Part shown: piece by piece, positions 11,041 through 24,300 of the stretch
Layout: each line of letters starts with the position of its first letter
How positions within the stretch are numbered: position 1 is the stretch's first letter
NCBI GenBank assembly: GCA_013399895.1
Contig: VXBA01001575.1
Span: 998,566 to 1,062,565, forward strand
Origin: Serilophus lunatus
Lineage: Eukaryota; Chordata; Aves; Passeriformes; Eurylaimidae
DNA: 64,000 nucleotides
Direction of reading: 5' to 3'
Notes under the pieces: generated by a model
Seen by the model: only the letters and a program-made list of their open reading frames with translations
Databases searched by the model: none
Told to the model about the DNA's origin: nothing
Made by a program: the position numbers and the translations under genes

Positions 11041-14000
11041 TATCAAGTTTCCCGAGATCAGAAGGTCTTGCTTCACTGAACTTCACTGATGTGTCCATTG
11101 TTCATTAGTCATTTAAAAACCCCTCAGCGTATAAAATGTTTTTATGTGATTACCAGATCAAAATTCATTGACATTCGTGTAACCCCTTAATTACTTTCTT
11201 CCAGACTCTGGTTGTTTTCTACAGAACACATTTCTAGGCAGATGACCCTTTGTCAATGCTTAAAATAAGCCTTAAAACAATTTCCATGGAAGTACTAAGC
11301 ACAGTTGAAGAGCCCATTGATACGTCTTATGACCTTACAGAGGTCCCACAAAAAGTCACCAGTATAAACATCTATAAACAAAGAATAGATAAGAATGCAC
11401 AGCAGTAGGACCACTGATCTATTTCCTAAAGGCAGCTGAAAAATATATTAGGCGACATCTACCTTTGGCTAGATCTGAAGCAGCAACTTCAGAGTTAAAC
11501 TTATATCAATATAATTTCCAGTGCCCTAATCCTTCCCAAATTAACCTTTATAATAGAAAATTAGGCTTCTACTGTGTTCTTTGAAATTAAATCATCTTAA
11601 TAAGCTGATAAAAAATTTTATTACTTATAAATAAAAATCAGTGTCACTGAATATATGTACCATAAAAATGAACAACTCATTTACTGTGTATTTTCTTCGG
11701 TGCTATCATCACACTGTATTTCTGTCTTGAGATAGTATGTTGTTTTTCAGTGGGTTTTTCCAAATTTTTACTGAAATTGTATCCAGCTGTACTGTGAATC
11801 ATGCAATAAAGACTATGATTTTTAATTAAAGCTTTATTTAGAACTCGTAGTAAGCAAGGAAGGCTTACTCTCACCAGAAAAATACCATTTTGGAGCTTTT
11901 ATGTTACCCAGGCTCAAAGACGCACATAGTAAATGAAAAGCTGCTGCAATAAAACCCCTGATCTCAAAACATTGAGTCAATCTCCCTCTCTGAGAAGCAC
12001 AACTTACAGAGTACACGTGTATAATCACCTCAGTGATATTTTTGCTATCAAGGACAAAAGTAAGCTGCTGTCTATTCAGCTGTTTTACAAAGCAAACATA
12101 CTTTTGTTTTCCAAGCAATTTGTAGTCATTGAGCGCAAAGGGAGGCTTTATTAATGATGTGACTTTTAAGACACCAGCAGGAGCACTCTCTGTGTTAACC
12201 TCATTAAATTAAGTGTGTGTGGCACATTCCACCTTAATCAAAAGAATACTCCCCAAAACATAACCACTTTGCTTTCATTCAACATGTCTAGTGATTAAAT
12301 TTTAACATCAGTCACTATTGGTTTTCTCCAGAGTGCAACATCAGTACGGAAGCAGCTCTTCAAGTTCCCTCGTACAAAAACTAGCTGTAAAAGCAGAAAC
12401 TACATGTATAAGACATTTTTTCAGACTATCTCCTTGTAGCAGGATTGTCAAATCTCTGATCTTAGGGAATATATTACCACTAATTTCAATAGGTATATGA
12501 CCATCTAATTGATCTATATGTAGAATTATTTTTCCAAATAGGTAAAAATGACAGTTCTCAAATGATCAGTATGTGGCTGCTAAGATCTAGTTAACGTATC
12601 ATATTTGCTACAGTTCATTGTTCTTCAGCTCTGAATATGCCTTTCCACCCTAAGTTGCAGTGACCTGTTAATGATAATGGATAGATATTTTTAGGTTTCT
12701 TTGTTCTATAGATAGCTTGCACATTTCACTTGGTACTCAAAGAAGAGTTAGAGAAAATTTAGTACATAATGTTTTGTCTGTACAGACCCCTTTCAACCAT
12801 AACGTTTTCTCAATAAAAGCCTCTTTTACTCTTGCATTAATGCCAAGTACTGAAGTCTATCCCTCAAAAGACTTTTTATGTTCACGTTGTGAATTATTTT
12901 TTAAAAATATATTCCCCAGGAGAGTTGGCAGTGTGGAATCTAACCTAATCTGGGAAATACAGTACCAATATCCCACTGCAAGTATAGAACTTAACACTTT
13001 GCAACATAATTTTTATTAATTTCTTTTTAATTACAAATACAGTTCTAAATCTTAGAAAAGTAGGGGCTTATAAAAAGCACAGCTATTCAATCAAAACACG
13101 TAGAGCATTCCGTGATTATATGTAAAAATGCTATATTGTAAGAGCTTCCTTTTTATCAAATGCTAAATTCATTAAGAAGTTTTGGGCCAAACTCCCTTAA
13201 TGCAAATATAGGATTCCTCTCTATGTTAAAAAATCAAAATGCTTCAAGGATGTATTTTTCCTTTAAAAGTTGCCCTTTTAATTTTTTGCATGAGAACACA
13301 AACTTTATGGCTATGACTATGATTTAAATTTTATTTCTTGACTGCATGAAAAGTTTCAGTATACAAATTATGACAGCAGTATCAGTATTTAATTAAATTT
13401 CAAATATCTGCCATACAAATCATAAAAATGTGCAAATGAAACACAGGCTTAATAAAGTGTCACTTTATTTTGATCACTAGGTGATCACTATTTCTTTATA
13501 ATGGCTAAATATTTTACTGATAATACAATGGATTCCTCCTTAATTTTTCAACCAAGTCACTATTTTTAAGGATATGGATGAGTAGATGACTCTTGTTAGT
13601 AATGACAGATTTCCCTATATAAGCTATTTTGCTATATAAGCCATCAAACTGAATATAACAAACATTTAAAGATTTGTCACACAAAGTAGCAAAATAGCCT
13701 CAGATTTTAAAGGGATTTTTGAATTTTATACTGCTTATTTTTCATTGTAATAGCCCACAAGATAATCCAAACTTTTTTGTATTTAAATATACAGCTTGAA
13801 ATTAAAACTATTTGTCAAAAAGTTTTCAGACAAAAATTTTAATTCTGACTCAATTTTGATGATAAGGAAAATATTGTCATAGTTTAAACCATTTTCATTC
13901 AGTCAGTTTATAAAGCCAAGTGTTCTTCTAAAAACAAGACTAAAATCGTACCCTTAATTTTTAAGAGAAGATTATATAGCATGTTTAATAAAGAGGAAAT

Positions 14001-15026
14001 TATATTCAGTTTAAGGTCCTGAATCGTGGAGATTCACAACTTGATTGAGCATGAATAATTCACCTAAGTCCTTCAAAACTTTTATTTTACTTAATTTTTT
14101 TTCCTGGACTCAAAAATTATGAATCCTAAATTTAGTCAATAGTCTAAATCCCAATATTAAAAAAAAAAAAATTTATGAAAAATACATGGAACACAAATCT
14201 TCAGTCTGGAAAGCAAAGGAAGACATCCATTATGAATAGTTAAAATGTGCAGTATCCTGGAGGCTTTAATAAATATATATACATATAATCTTATTCTATA
14301 GCTAGTAGACAGACAATTTCTTTTCTGTGAAAAGTGAAAAATGGATATAAGTAGAACCCCTCATAGCAGAAACAGCTTTTAGATATTTTTAATGAAGGTA
14401 CAAAAGCTTGAACTCTTCAGCCTTTGCCTAGTCATGATATATATTTATAATATACATAAAAATTTAATACATATCTAAGGCTTAAAGACATTATTATAAT
14501 TTTGCTGTATACTCTGGAGATTTCCTGCAAGTACATAAAATCATAGTCATATTGTTTCTCAGTAACTTAAAGTGTAAGCAGAGTCCAATGGTTGATAACG
14601 GCTTAATGGAGAAAAGATTTTTGAGCTTGATAAAAATTGTTGCAGTTGAACCCGCTACTTTTAAAATAAACTAATTCAGTCATCCTCAAAACCCTAATAT
14701 GCTTCTTTCCCATTTAAACATGGGACCAATGATGGTTTTCAACTGAAGGACTCCAAGTAAATGAACCACTGAGAAATTCTCAATTTTGATAGGTGGCCAC
14801 AATCCAAAATTTTAAAAAACTGAAAACACAAACATTAACCTGTTTTCAACAACTCATCAGAAAGTCATTGAGTAGAAATAAATGATGGATAAATTGCACC
14901 TTGTCCAAAAGCATTTATGTTTTTCTTTCTATGCATGCCAATATTTTAAAAGATATTTTGAACAACAAACAACAACTTCACTAAATTTTTGAAAAGTTAC
15001 ATTATAAAGCAAGATTGAGGATGTTT
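11041..15026. other. Intergenic spacer between OTOGL and the lectin/FN3 gene
   Basis: About 4 kb of AT-rich DNA without exons, RNA genes or a recognised repeat family. Head-to-tail arrangement: OTOGL ends at 15110 and the next gene starts at 10840, both on minus. Confidence 0.65.
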
Positions 15027-15109
15027 TTATTTCACTGTATAGTACTGTAATCATCCGTGGTCAAAGAATAGTGCCTGGCGAAAGGATTAAATCATATCCA
15101 CAGTAATGT
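15027..15109 (-). terminator. OTOGL: OTOGL 3' UTR with AATAAA signal
   Basis: A canonical AATAAA on the minus strand at 15027..15032, about 80 nt after the stop codon, is the first candidate polyadenylation signal. Others further downstream (for example near 14085) could extend the UTR. Confidence 0.5.
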
Positions 15110-15310
15110 TCAGTTCCATTGGCATGAGCAGTCTACAGGCTCTTGAAGGACATACATAATTTCAGTGCCATTTCCTGAGCAGCGCAGTGGCACAGTCAGG
15201 TTACGTGTTCCAGTTTCTCGACAACATTTACAGAATCTTAAATGGCTATCAATGTTGACATTGAAAATTGTTGCAGATGGGCATTTTCCATCACAAGAAG
15301 CCACGTTTAT
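15110..15310 (-). CDS. OTOGL: OTOGL last exon: cystine knot and stop
   Basis: 66 codons plus TGA. INVASCDGKCPSATIFNVNI, then LRFCKCCRE and DCSCQWN at the C-terminus. CxGxC, FCxCC and CxC are the CTCK knot cysteines that make dimers in VWF-like proteins. Acceptor actcatag at 15311. Confidence 0.95.
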   Translation of the reverse strand: MNVASCDGKCPSATIFNVNIDSHLRFCKCCRETGTRNLTVPLRCSGNGTEIMYVLQEPVDCSCQWN

Positions 15311-18300
15311 CTATGAGTAAAAGAACTGAAATTAGACATCTCAAATTTTGTTGTACAAGTATTACATTTCAAACTTCTTTGTGATTAGACCCCATTTTCA
15401 CATTTGAAAAGGACTCTGGCCTTAAAAATTATTTTACCTTCTAAAATTAATTCATTCTAAATTTAGCCACATTTAAAATATTTTTTTGATTAAACTTTAT
15501 TGTTTAACCATGTGTTTTGTCTCAAGCTTGAGCAAAATGTGCTGTGGATACCAAAATCAAATCGCTGGTTTAAAAATGTGTAAAATCTAAACAGCACAGC
15601 TGAATCCATGTCCTTTTCATGTTCACTGATGAAAAGTTAAGTTTTTCCAAGCAAAACAAAGGGAAATCTACCTTTCTCCTTTGGCGTTCAAGAAGAAAAG
15701 CATATCAGTATAAAAGCTTTCCCCTTTCTTATTCATACTGCTCGTGACTGTGCTGTGTTATCACTCTAAGAAATATATCCAAAAAGTAGATGCAGTAAAA
15801 TAACAGCAAGGGCACAGACTGGCTAAAAAATTATTTGCGATCTAGGTTCCAGGAGAGCAAAGCTTTCTCCCACTATTACATTATCTGAAGATATATAATT
15901 CTTAGCTGATACTCTGATAGAAAAAAAATTATACTTTTTAATTAAAACTTAAGCAGAGTTGATATGCTAGGAAATAAAAAATGGCTATACTAGATCTACT
16001 TCTTTTGTGATAATTTTAAGTCTGATTTCTCATGTAGGTGAGCCATATGAAAGATGCTTTGATCTACTCCCTTCCAAACAGCCTGTGATGGAATGTGCTA
16101 TATCCATAAAAAACAGACCAAAAGGTTACTCTTACAGCTTTTAAGTTTTCTGAAATTTGACAGGGGTAAAAAACGACTTTGTCCTAAGCACTAATTATCC
16201 CAGTTACTAATTAATGAAATGTAAACATACTCAGCTCTATCCAAAGTTTAACAGCATTAATTGGCCAAAGTACACATATGTAGTTCCAAACCAGCCACAG
16301 CAAATACAACCATTTAATAGCCCAAAATCAAACAAGTGAAAAAGAGTGCTACTGGTGGAGCTGAAGAGGAAAGGAAGTGGAGCTAAGGAATAGGAATTCT
16401 GAGGACATGAAAATCTGGAGGTACTTGTGAGTGAAGGGTAAGGGAATCTGGGCTGTGTGAAGGATGCACAGCCATCAAGGAAATCAGGAGCAAGAAGTTA
16501 TTGGGAGAAGGAGGCCATAATACAGATAGAGGTGGGATGGTGGTAGTCTTACGAAGATGGTAGAGAAGAAAGAAAAGATAAAGACTGAAATAGAAGGTCA
16601 TAAAAACGTTGTGTCATTCAAGACATTGCTCAACATTCTCGTTGCTCCTCTCTGAATGTTTTAGTTCTGCAGCAATGTAGATGCACCAAGGCTGCCCAGA
16701 GCACTCTCATTCAGCACTGAACTGTAAGAGACACTAGAATGAGTTGGTTTCCACTGCCTATCCATTTCCCTAAATGTCATAGCTCTTAGTTAATTCTTCT
16801 GTCTTCAGGAGCACAGAGATTCTCACAGAACTAGATGAAAGGGCAAGAATCTTTTCAACTAACTTAAATACCCCATGAGGTTTGACTAAATCTTTCATTT
16901 TAATATTCTTTATTTAGTCAATACCATGTCTTTTTTTTTTTTGTCATATTACTGTCCCTTAACCTAGCTGTTGAAGCAACTGTAAAGCTCTCCAGAGTCT
17001 TTTCTTAACTATGACAAACTACTGTAATTTCATCTGTACTTCCTTCTTATCAATCCTTCCTCTAAAACTAAATAAATACACCACGCACTCCTACTACTAA
17101 AATTTAAACGTGCCACTTTTGGACTTCTATTAGGATGGCTTTTCATATGTGATAATATTTTATCTCTTCCCTAATGACTGTTCTGTTCTTCAACAGAATT
17201 CTACCAGAGGCCTTTTGGAAGTCTTGAGATAGTCTGTCAATTACTTCTAAGTGCTATATGAGAAACACATTTGCTACTCATAAGTATCCTGGATTTTATA
17301 ACTGGGGCTATAACCAAAGCTGAGAAATAAGAAGTGTTAAGCAGACACATGATTAAATGGGATCATGAATTTATGACATGGAGACCCATGCTATGTGGAG
17401 GAGATGACACACAGTGTAACGTCTTCAAAGGGGAATATAGCAGTATTTCCATTATATTCTAAGTTGAAACATTTCTACTCCTCTCTTAGAGTGGAATGTT
17501 ATTTCTTCCTGAGGAGTTCAGTGCCTTCATTAGTTACAATCAATTGTGTGTATTTTTCATTTGAAGCCAGGTGTTTTTCCAGTAGGAGGGCTCAGTCTTT
17601 CAGTCATAGGCATAGCTAGCTTTACTGCATTTACGAGTAGGATAATATTCCTAGGGCGAAAGGTCTGCTTTTAAGAAGACAGGAGCATTTTTGGTTGTTT
17701 GTTGTATGTTATAACTGGCTTCTTAGTACTTGATTTCACATGCCATAGGCCCAGTATCAGAACAGCTCTTTGCTTACCGGGCTTTGACTTATACAGTCAT
17801 TTTTTCTTATGGTTGTTCTGATTGTCATTTTCTGGCAAATCCTTTCTTCCTTTTTGCCTGATAAAATACAGAGAAGACATACTGAATCAATACACCTTTT
17901 GTACTTTATTTGCTACTAAAAAAGGTAAAAATTATATTTTGTTTCCATTAATGTACACACAAAAACTATTAGTTCCAATTTTTAAATCTAATATGTTAAT
18001 AAATAGTTCCTGTGCAGAATTAATCATTTTATAGCTAGCACATATGAGGCATCAAGTGGCTCAAATAAGCTATACATATTTTATAAATATTAAAATATGA
18101 ATATGATTTTAAATTGCACATATGGCAAGACAAATACAAGCAATTAGGGGAAAATCTAATTGAGTAATTTTGAGTAGTATTAGAATTACTTCTGTTTGAT
18201 TGGGAATGTTGAATTCAAACAGGATTTTAATTCTGCATGTTAGAAAATTTTCAGAGCTTAACATTGAGAAGGCAAAGCTGTGAATGTGATTAAACTGGTG

Positions 18301-21300
18301 GAATTTTGCTTGTTTAAAAATTAAATATAGTTATACAACTTCAATACATTTTTGAGAAAGATGTCCTTCAAGGAAGCTTTGAAAGAGAGATGCATACATT
18401 TAATAAATATGGTGCAATTTTTATCACCAGATCTGAAGCATGTTAGCGTGAGTCAGTATACAGATCTAGAATTAGAGAAATACAGGATTTTTACATACAG
18501 TCTGGGAGATATTGATAGAAATTTATTTTCTTTTATTTTCTAAAATAAAACTGTAGAATGCAAAGCCATTTTTAACATAGTAAAAGTCATAATATAATGG
18601 AGAAAAAATTAAACATATAATTTTTCATGCTGCATTCCATATCAGACTCATTACTATCTGTATACCAGCAGTTATTTAGATCTCCTATTTCACTACCCAT
18701 CAAAATTATGTATTAGTTTTTCTGTGCAACCATTCTGGACATCCAGCATATAAAATAATAAGCACTATTCAACAGAGTGTCTCAGCCTTCCACACATGCC
18801 TTCATGGTTGGATGCACACAAAAAGAATTAACTCTTCTGTTCCCCAGAAGCTTCTGAGCACTTCTATAAGATAATGGAGCTCTAAGTAACCAAGATATTT
18901 GGCAACCACAGCTCCATCAACTATTTAAAAATAAGGTTGGCTGCAGAGTATAGATAGATTTTAATCTATACATTTAAGAATCAAACAAGATTATGTGACT
19001 TAATGTAGACTGCTGTATGATCAAAGCTGTTAGCCTATAACATCTTGCTTTTCCTTCCTCAGAAACACTCAAGAAAAAGTTCTATGTTATTTCCATCAGA
19101 AAGTATTTGCCAGCATGAGTATGTGTAGACAATACTTGTACTGCTACAAATCGTATAGAGACATATATGACATTTCAGCATATAAAGTGCTGATGTCTAA
19201 TGAAAACTCTGCTGCTATGCTTTTGTCTCTCCTACACTGAATTGTAAAGAAGATATGCATTCAGTATCAGATGTGCTTTGTTACTCACTCCTTATTTTAG
19301 TAAGGAGTTTCTGTGACTTACCTATCCTAAAAAAGCAAGGAATTAGGAGCATAATGCAACAATTCTGTAACTGGGGTAAAAAGTATAGATTACCACGTGG
19401 TTGTAATTGTAGGTTACTGACCCACCCTCTATATTTTCCTAACTTGGCAAAACATATTATTTGTAACAAAGAAGAAATATAGTATAAATCCGTATTTGCA
19501 AAGGCGAGACCAGACAGTAACACAAATTCTTGCTCTATTTTATGGCAAAAATATTTCCATCATTAATTTCAGAGAACTGGGATCAGATTTAGCATCTCTT
19601 GGCACTCTACTTGATAAGTATTCAGAATCATAACTTTTTTTTTTAAGTAACACTTCATATTACAACTACCCTGTACAGTAAGTTCAAGTGATAAAACAAA
19701 TTTCAGCAATGAACAGGAGGAAGCATCTGCAGTATATACTATAAATGGATGAACCTAATTCTGACAAGAGCTGAGTCTTAACCAGACTTCAGAAAACCAC
19801 TGATTTGGGGAGCCAACGGAGGATCAGCATCGCTCAGCACCAGGCCCAGAACCATTAACTGCGTGGTAATATTTAATGATGATGACAGCTATGACACATA
19901 TACCGAGCACTGCTTACACTATTATCAAAAAAGGAAAACACAGTATTAAAAATAGTACCTGGTTCACAATTAATACTATCAGTAGGCACTACTGGATTAA
20001 TGGCAAAGGGTAATAGACCCAATCCAGAACCTGGCAGAATTATTAGGAATAGAAGATTCTCATGAAATAAAAACATTTCTGTACAAATGACATTTCATTA
20101 ATTCTTACACTGCCAACTGCAATTTTTCTTTTAGTAAAAGATGAGCTTTCCTGTTAGTCTTCTATAATTTAGAAATTCCTCAGCTACTCAAGTCTTACTA
20201 AAGGTTCCCTAAACTTTATTACTCTCCTGATTAACAGAAAACTGGAATGATGCTTACTTTTAAATAAAACTTTTGCAATGCGTCTCTCTATGGCAAGGTA
20301 AGAATTAAATATATGCACTCACTTTGCATGCATTAAATCAAGCTCTTTCAGAAAAGTTATTTGTTCCCATTAAAACCCCAAGGTGTTACAAGCTCTATTT
20401 ATACATACTCTTCTTAACTGCTTCACCACAGGGCACATGCTTTTAGTTAAAAATAAAACAAAATAAAACCAAAATAGCATAACATTGTTTGAGTTACATT
20501 TGGGGTTTTAGCAGCCACCTCAGCAAGCATTTCTGAAGTATAACAATGCCTTTCCGGAGGCCACAGAATATGACCAAATTTTTAAATCTTCCCAGTCAAT
20601 AGAAAACAAATAGTCAATAATTTGTAGGACTAATTTTCTAAATAAAGCCACCCTAATTTTTCAGCACAGCTTATCGCATGAGAGAAAGAATATTGTTGGC
20701 GATATTGTAACACTATTCTTGTGCGTTACTTCTCTGTGGAAATTCTCATTAAAAAATTGTATTCTATTGTATTAAAGTACCTTTTATTTTCTATGTTTTG
20801 GATACAATAACAATATATGCAATTCAAATACTAGCATAACTTGAAAATTTGGTATTTTTCTGTACTTGATAAATATCAGTATTTCAGTATTTCCTTATTT
20901 CACCAAATTGTATACAATACACTGCACTTCAGTTTTATATAACAGCTATGCAATATACGGTTATAAGTCTCTGACTTGTTATTCAATACTATTAAGTAAA
21001 GGTTTGCCTGCAAAAATTCCAAAAACTAATTTGCTTATATATATTTTTAGTCTAATGTTAAACACAATTAGTTGTATGCAACAGTGTTTAATTTTTATAT
21101 ATACATAATTATATACCTGGATAATAAAATTATTCTTACTCAAAACTGCAGAGAAAATCATTTTGTTTTCAATCAATTTTTTAAATTCCATAAATTATGA
21201 AATCTTTATGTCAACCTGAGTCACATTTCATCATATTTTGAGGTTACACACTCAGAAAATGTAAATGTATTCCCAGATATGAATAAGCTGATTTTATATG

Positions 21301-24300
21301 AGTTGCTCTCTTCAGTATTATTATAAGTTTTCTTCATTTGGTATTTAAAAAAATTATTCCAGTATTTTGGCCCTAGAAAATATGTATTAGTGATACAGAA
21401 TAAATCAGCAAGTTTGAAGACGTATTGCAAAATGTCACTGAATTAGGAATCAATTTCAGGGGAAAAATCCTTACCTTTTACAGTGAAAATCATATAGGCA
21501 ATATGTTAGAGCTAACTTAGCAATAAAGAAAATGTTATCACTAGTTTAAATGGGATAACTTTTAATCTTCTACGGGTTGGAGAGATTTGGTTATACTCCA
21601 GAAGAATAATGTTAAAATTCACCAAGTCAGCAGCCAAATGAAGCAATACCTTTTAATAAGAGTAGTTAGGTAACTACAATTTTATGTGATTTGTAGGGGG
21701 ACTGCATGCTTTTTCCTTCCTTATGTCCCAGCAACTGAGGTTAAAAAACAACCCCTCCAAAACCAAAGCTAAACTAGCACATATTGCAGCTTTCATCACT
21801 TACAGGTCTTGCAGCAGCCATCATTATACGTCTGCACAATTCCTCCATTCTAAGAAAATAAAAGAAGAATATAGCAAAAAAGACTGTGCCTGGTGCAAAG
21901 GAAAATTGTATCTCAATACATTCCATGTTTTAAAGACGTCCATCTAATCAAAACTAGAAATCAAGAGAATTACAAAGCTGAAGGTTTGGTTCACAAATTC
22001 TTTGCAGCCTTTGAAATGTGATGAACTCATCACTGCCGATAAGTTCAGTTGTGTTCAGCTGGCATCTGATCTAGTCTCCTTTGAATAAATCACTTGGTTT
22101 CTATAAGCATATCATTATATCATCCATTACCTCCTATTTCCCAACACTGAGACTTAATTGTATAGTTTGAAAAATTCACATGTGTAGCCCAGAACGGCAA
22201 ATCGAGCAGACAACAGAACATAAGTAGCACTCTTAGGATAACAACAGACAAAAGACATTTTTTAGCTTGTATCTTTTCATGCAAGCATATATTTTTTATC
22301 TCATTAAAGAAAAATTACAGAAGAAGTTATTCAAGAACTTCTTAAATGAGTGCTCAGACTCTTAGCTCCATATTCCTGATTCATCCTGAGATGCCTGTCA
22401 GCAGAGCTTTCTCCTCAGCTATTGGGTCAAGTCTATGATCAGCACCTCTGAAAAATAGGTCAGCCTGATTCAAGAAGTTAATTTTAGGGCTCCATTCTTT
22501 AAAATCTTAACCATTATTATCAAGGAAAGATCCTAGCAGATGGCGTCAAAATGGTCCCAAGGAAGAAAATAAAGCATAAAGTCAAAGTAGTACAGGCACT
22601 AATTTTAGATAGCACTCCTTCTTCAGGATTGGAAGAAATAGGGACATTTTTAAACAAATGCAATAGATAAGTAGGACTTGTACAAAATTTATAATCTGTC
22701 CTCCAGGCAGCATTGGTATTTACCCTCTTTACATATATATTTATTATTATTTGTAGTTTATAATAAATATATGGTGCACTGCAAGTGCAAGAATTATAAA
22801 TATTATAAAGTTAGAGAAGTATTAAATTAGAAATTAAACTGTAAACAAATATGCAATGTATATGAAGAATAAATGTTCTTCAAAATAGTTTATATGGGTA
22901 TGCCACATTTACATTTTTAGATATATGATGCAGGTAGATACCCTTTTTGTATTATAGATACTTCTATTACATTATAAAAAGTTTATTCTAAGAGATAATA
23001 AGGTTTATATATACTCTGTCATCTTCCTAATCTTTGCATAACTTACAGAATATTTAATATAGACAACTTTTACATGCAGCATTTCTGGATTGCTTGATCT
23101 ATTTAATATATGAGTACTAGGAACTTGGCAAAGTGTTATTCTAAACCAAAGACAAAATGATCAGGACTTTATATAGTGTTATATCATCAATAAAACCCAA
23201 AACAAATTTTTATAGTCCTCGCAGATACTTTGTCAGTCAAAAAGCAAATAGAGGCATAGGAAATGACTGCAAATTGCTTGTTTACATGTTTCTACTTACC
23301 ACTTTTTTCATTTAAAGTGCATGAGCCTATGCATGCATTGCAAGCGTAAGCCAAACTCCAGAACAGTTATTGTCACTTACCTCAACCAAAGTACAAACCT
23401 TTGTGCACTCAGTGTCATTAAACAGGGGACAGACAACACTTGATCCCAGTATGATCGCCCCTGCAGCAGTCTTCACACATTTGTAGTTGGTGCAGTTGGA
23501 GCTCCAGGTGCTTCCTTCCTGAACATATGAACCAAAGCCATTGTCAGGAAAGCCAAGACATTTCATCTTTATCTACAACTCCAAATGTCTGTAAAACTGC
23601 CCTCATGCTTCAGTACCTATTGAAGTGGAAAGTCTGTGGTATGCCACCCGTAAGTGACAAAGGGAAAGACCATCCTCTAACTACCAATGGCTGCTCCTCC
23701 CGGGACACATAGCTCTATTCTCCAGCATGCTGCTCAGCATGGGTTTCCTACTGCAGGAGAAAAGGGCTCTGTGCCAGTTAAACAGTTTCTTTTGCTCTGA
23801 AAGCAATGGGAAGTGTGAATCAAGTCATGGCCATATCTAAATTTTTCATCTATGTGGATGCTGGAACACACCATCAAGATCCTGAACTCCACTGCTTCGG
23901 TTTGCACTCTTCCTTTCTGTAGTAACCAGAATGAGAAGAGTGGCCACGAGAAGAGGGGGACATAGGATTCCTTATGTGGACTCAGAATCTCCCAACACAT
24001 CTACATCACAGTATATGACTTAGAGTTACAATTTGCACCCTCCTCTGAACTTGGACAATGTCCAGCCTTAAGTAAATGATAATATTTACATATCTTAATA
24101 GAAAATACTACAAGCAATAAAAGAAAATAAGGTTTTCACACAGTGTGAAATGGCAGGCCTTTAAATAAACAGACTCTTTTCCTACCATATATCATAAATA
24201 GTCTGTAAGTGCATAACTAGCAGTAAGAACACGTGAAGCCAAGACTGACAGCATGAGTTAACTAAGAAATCACTGTCAGATACCTGCTTATTTTATCATT

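Noticed and set aside
16138..16190. Candidate short exon (DKVVFYPCQ) between a gcttag acceptor and a gtaaga donor
   Set aside because: In the required phase it begins with a stop codon; the exon at 17778..17857 fits the cystine knot perfectly instead.
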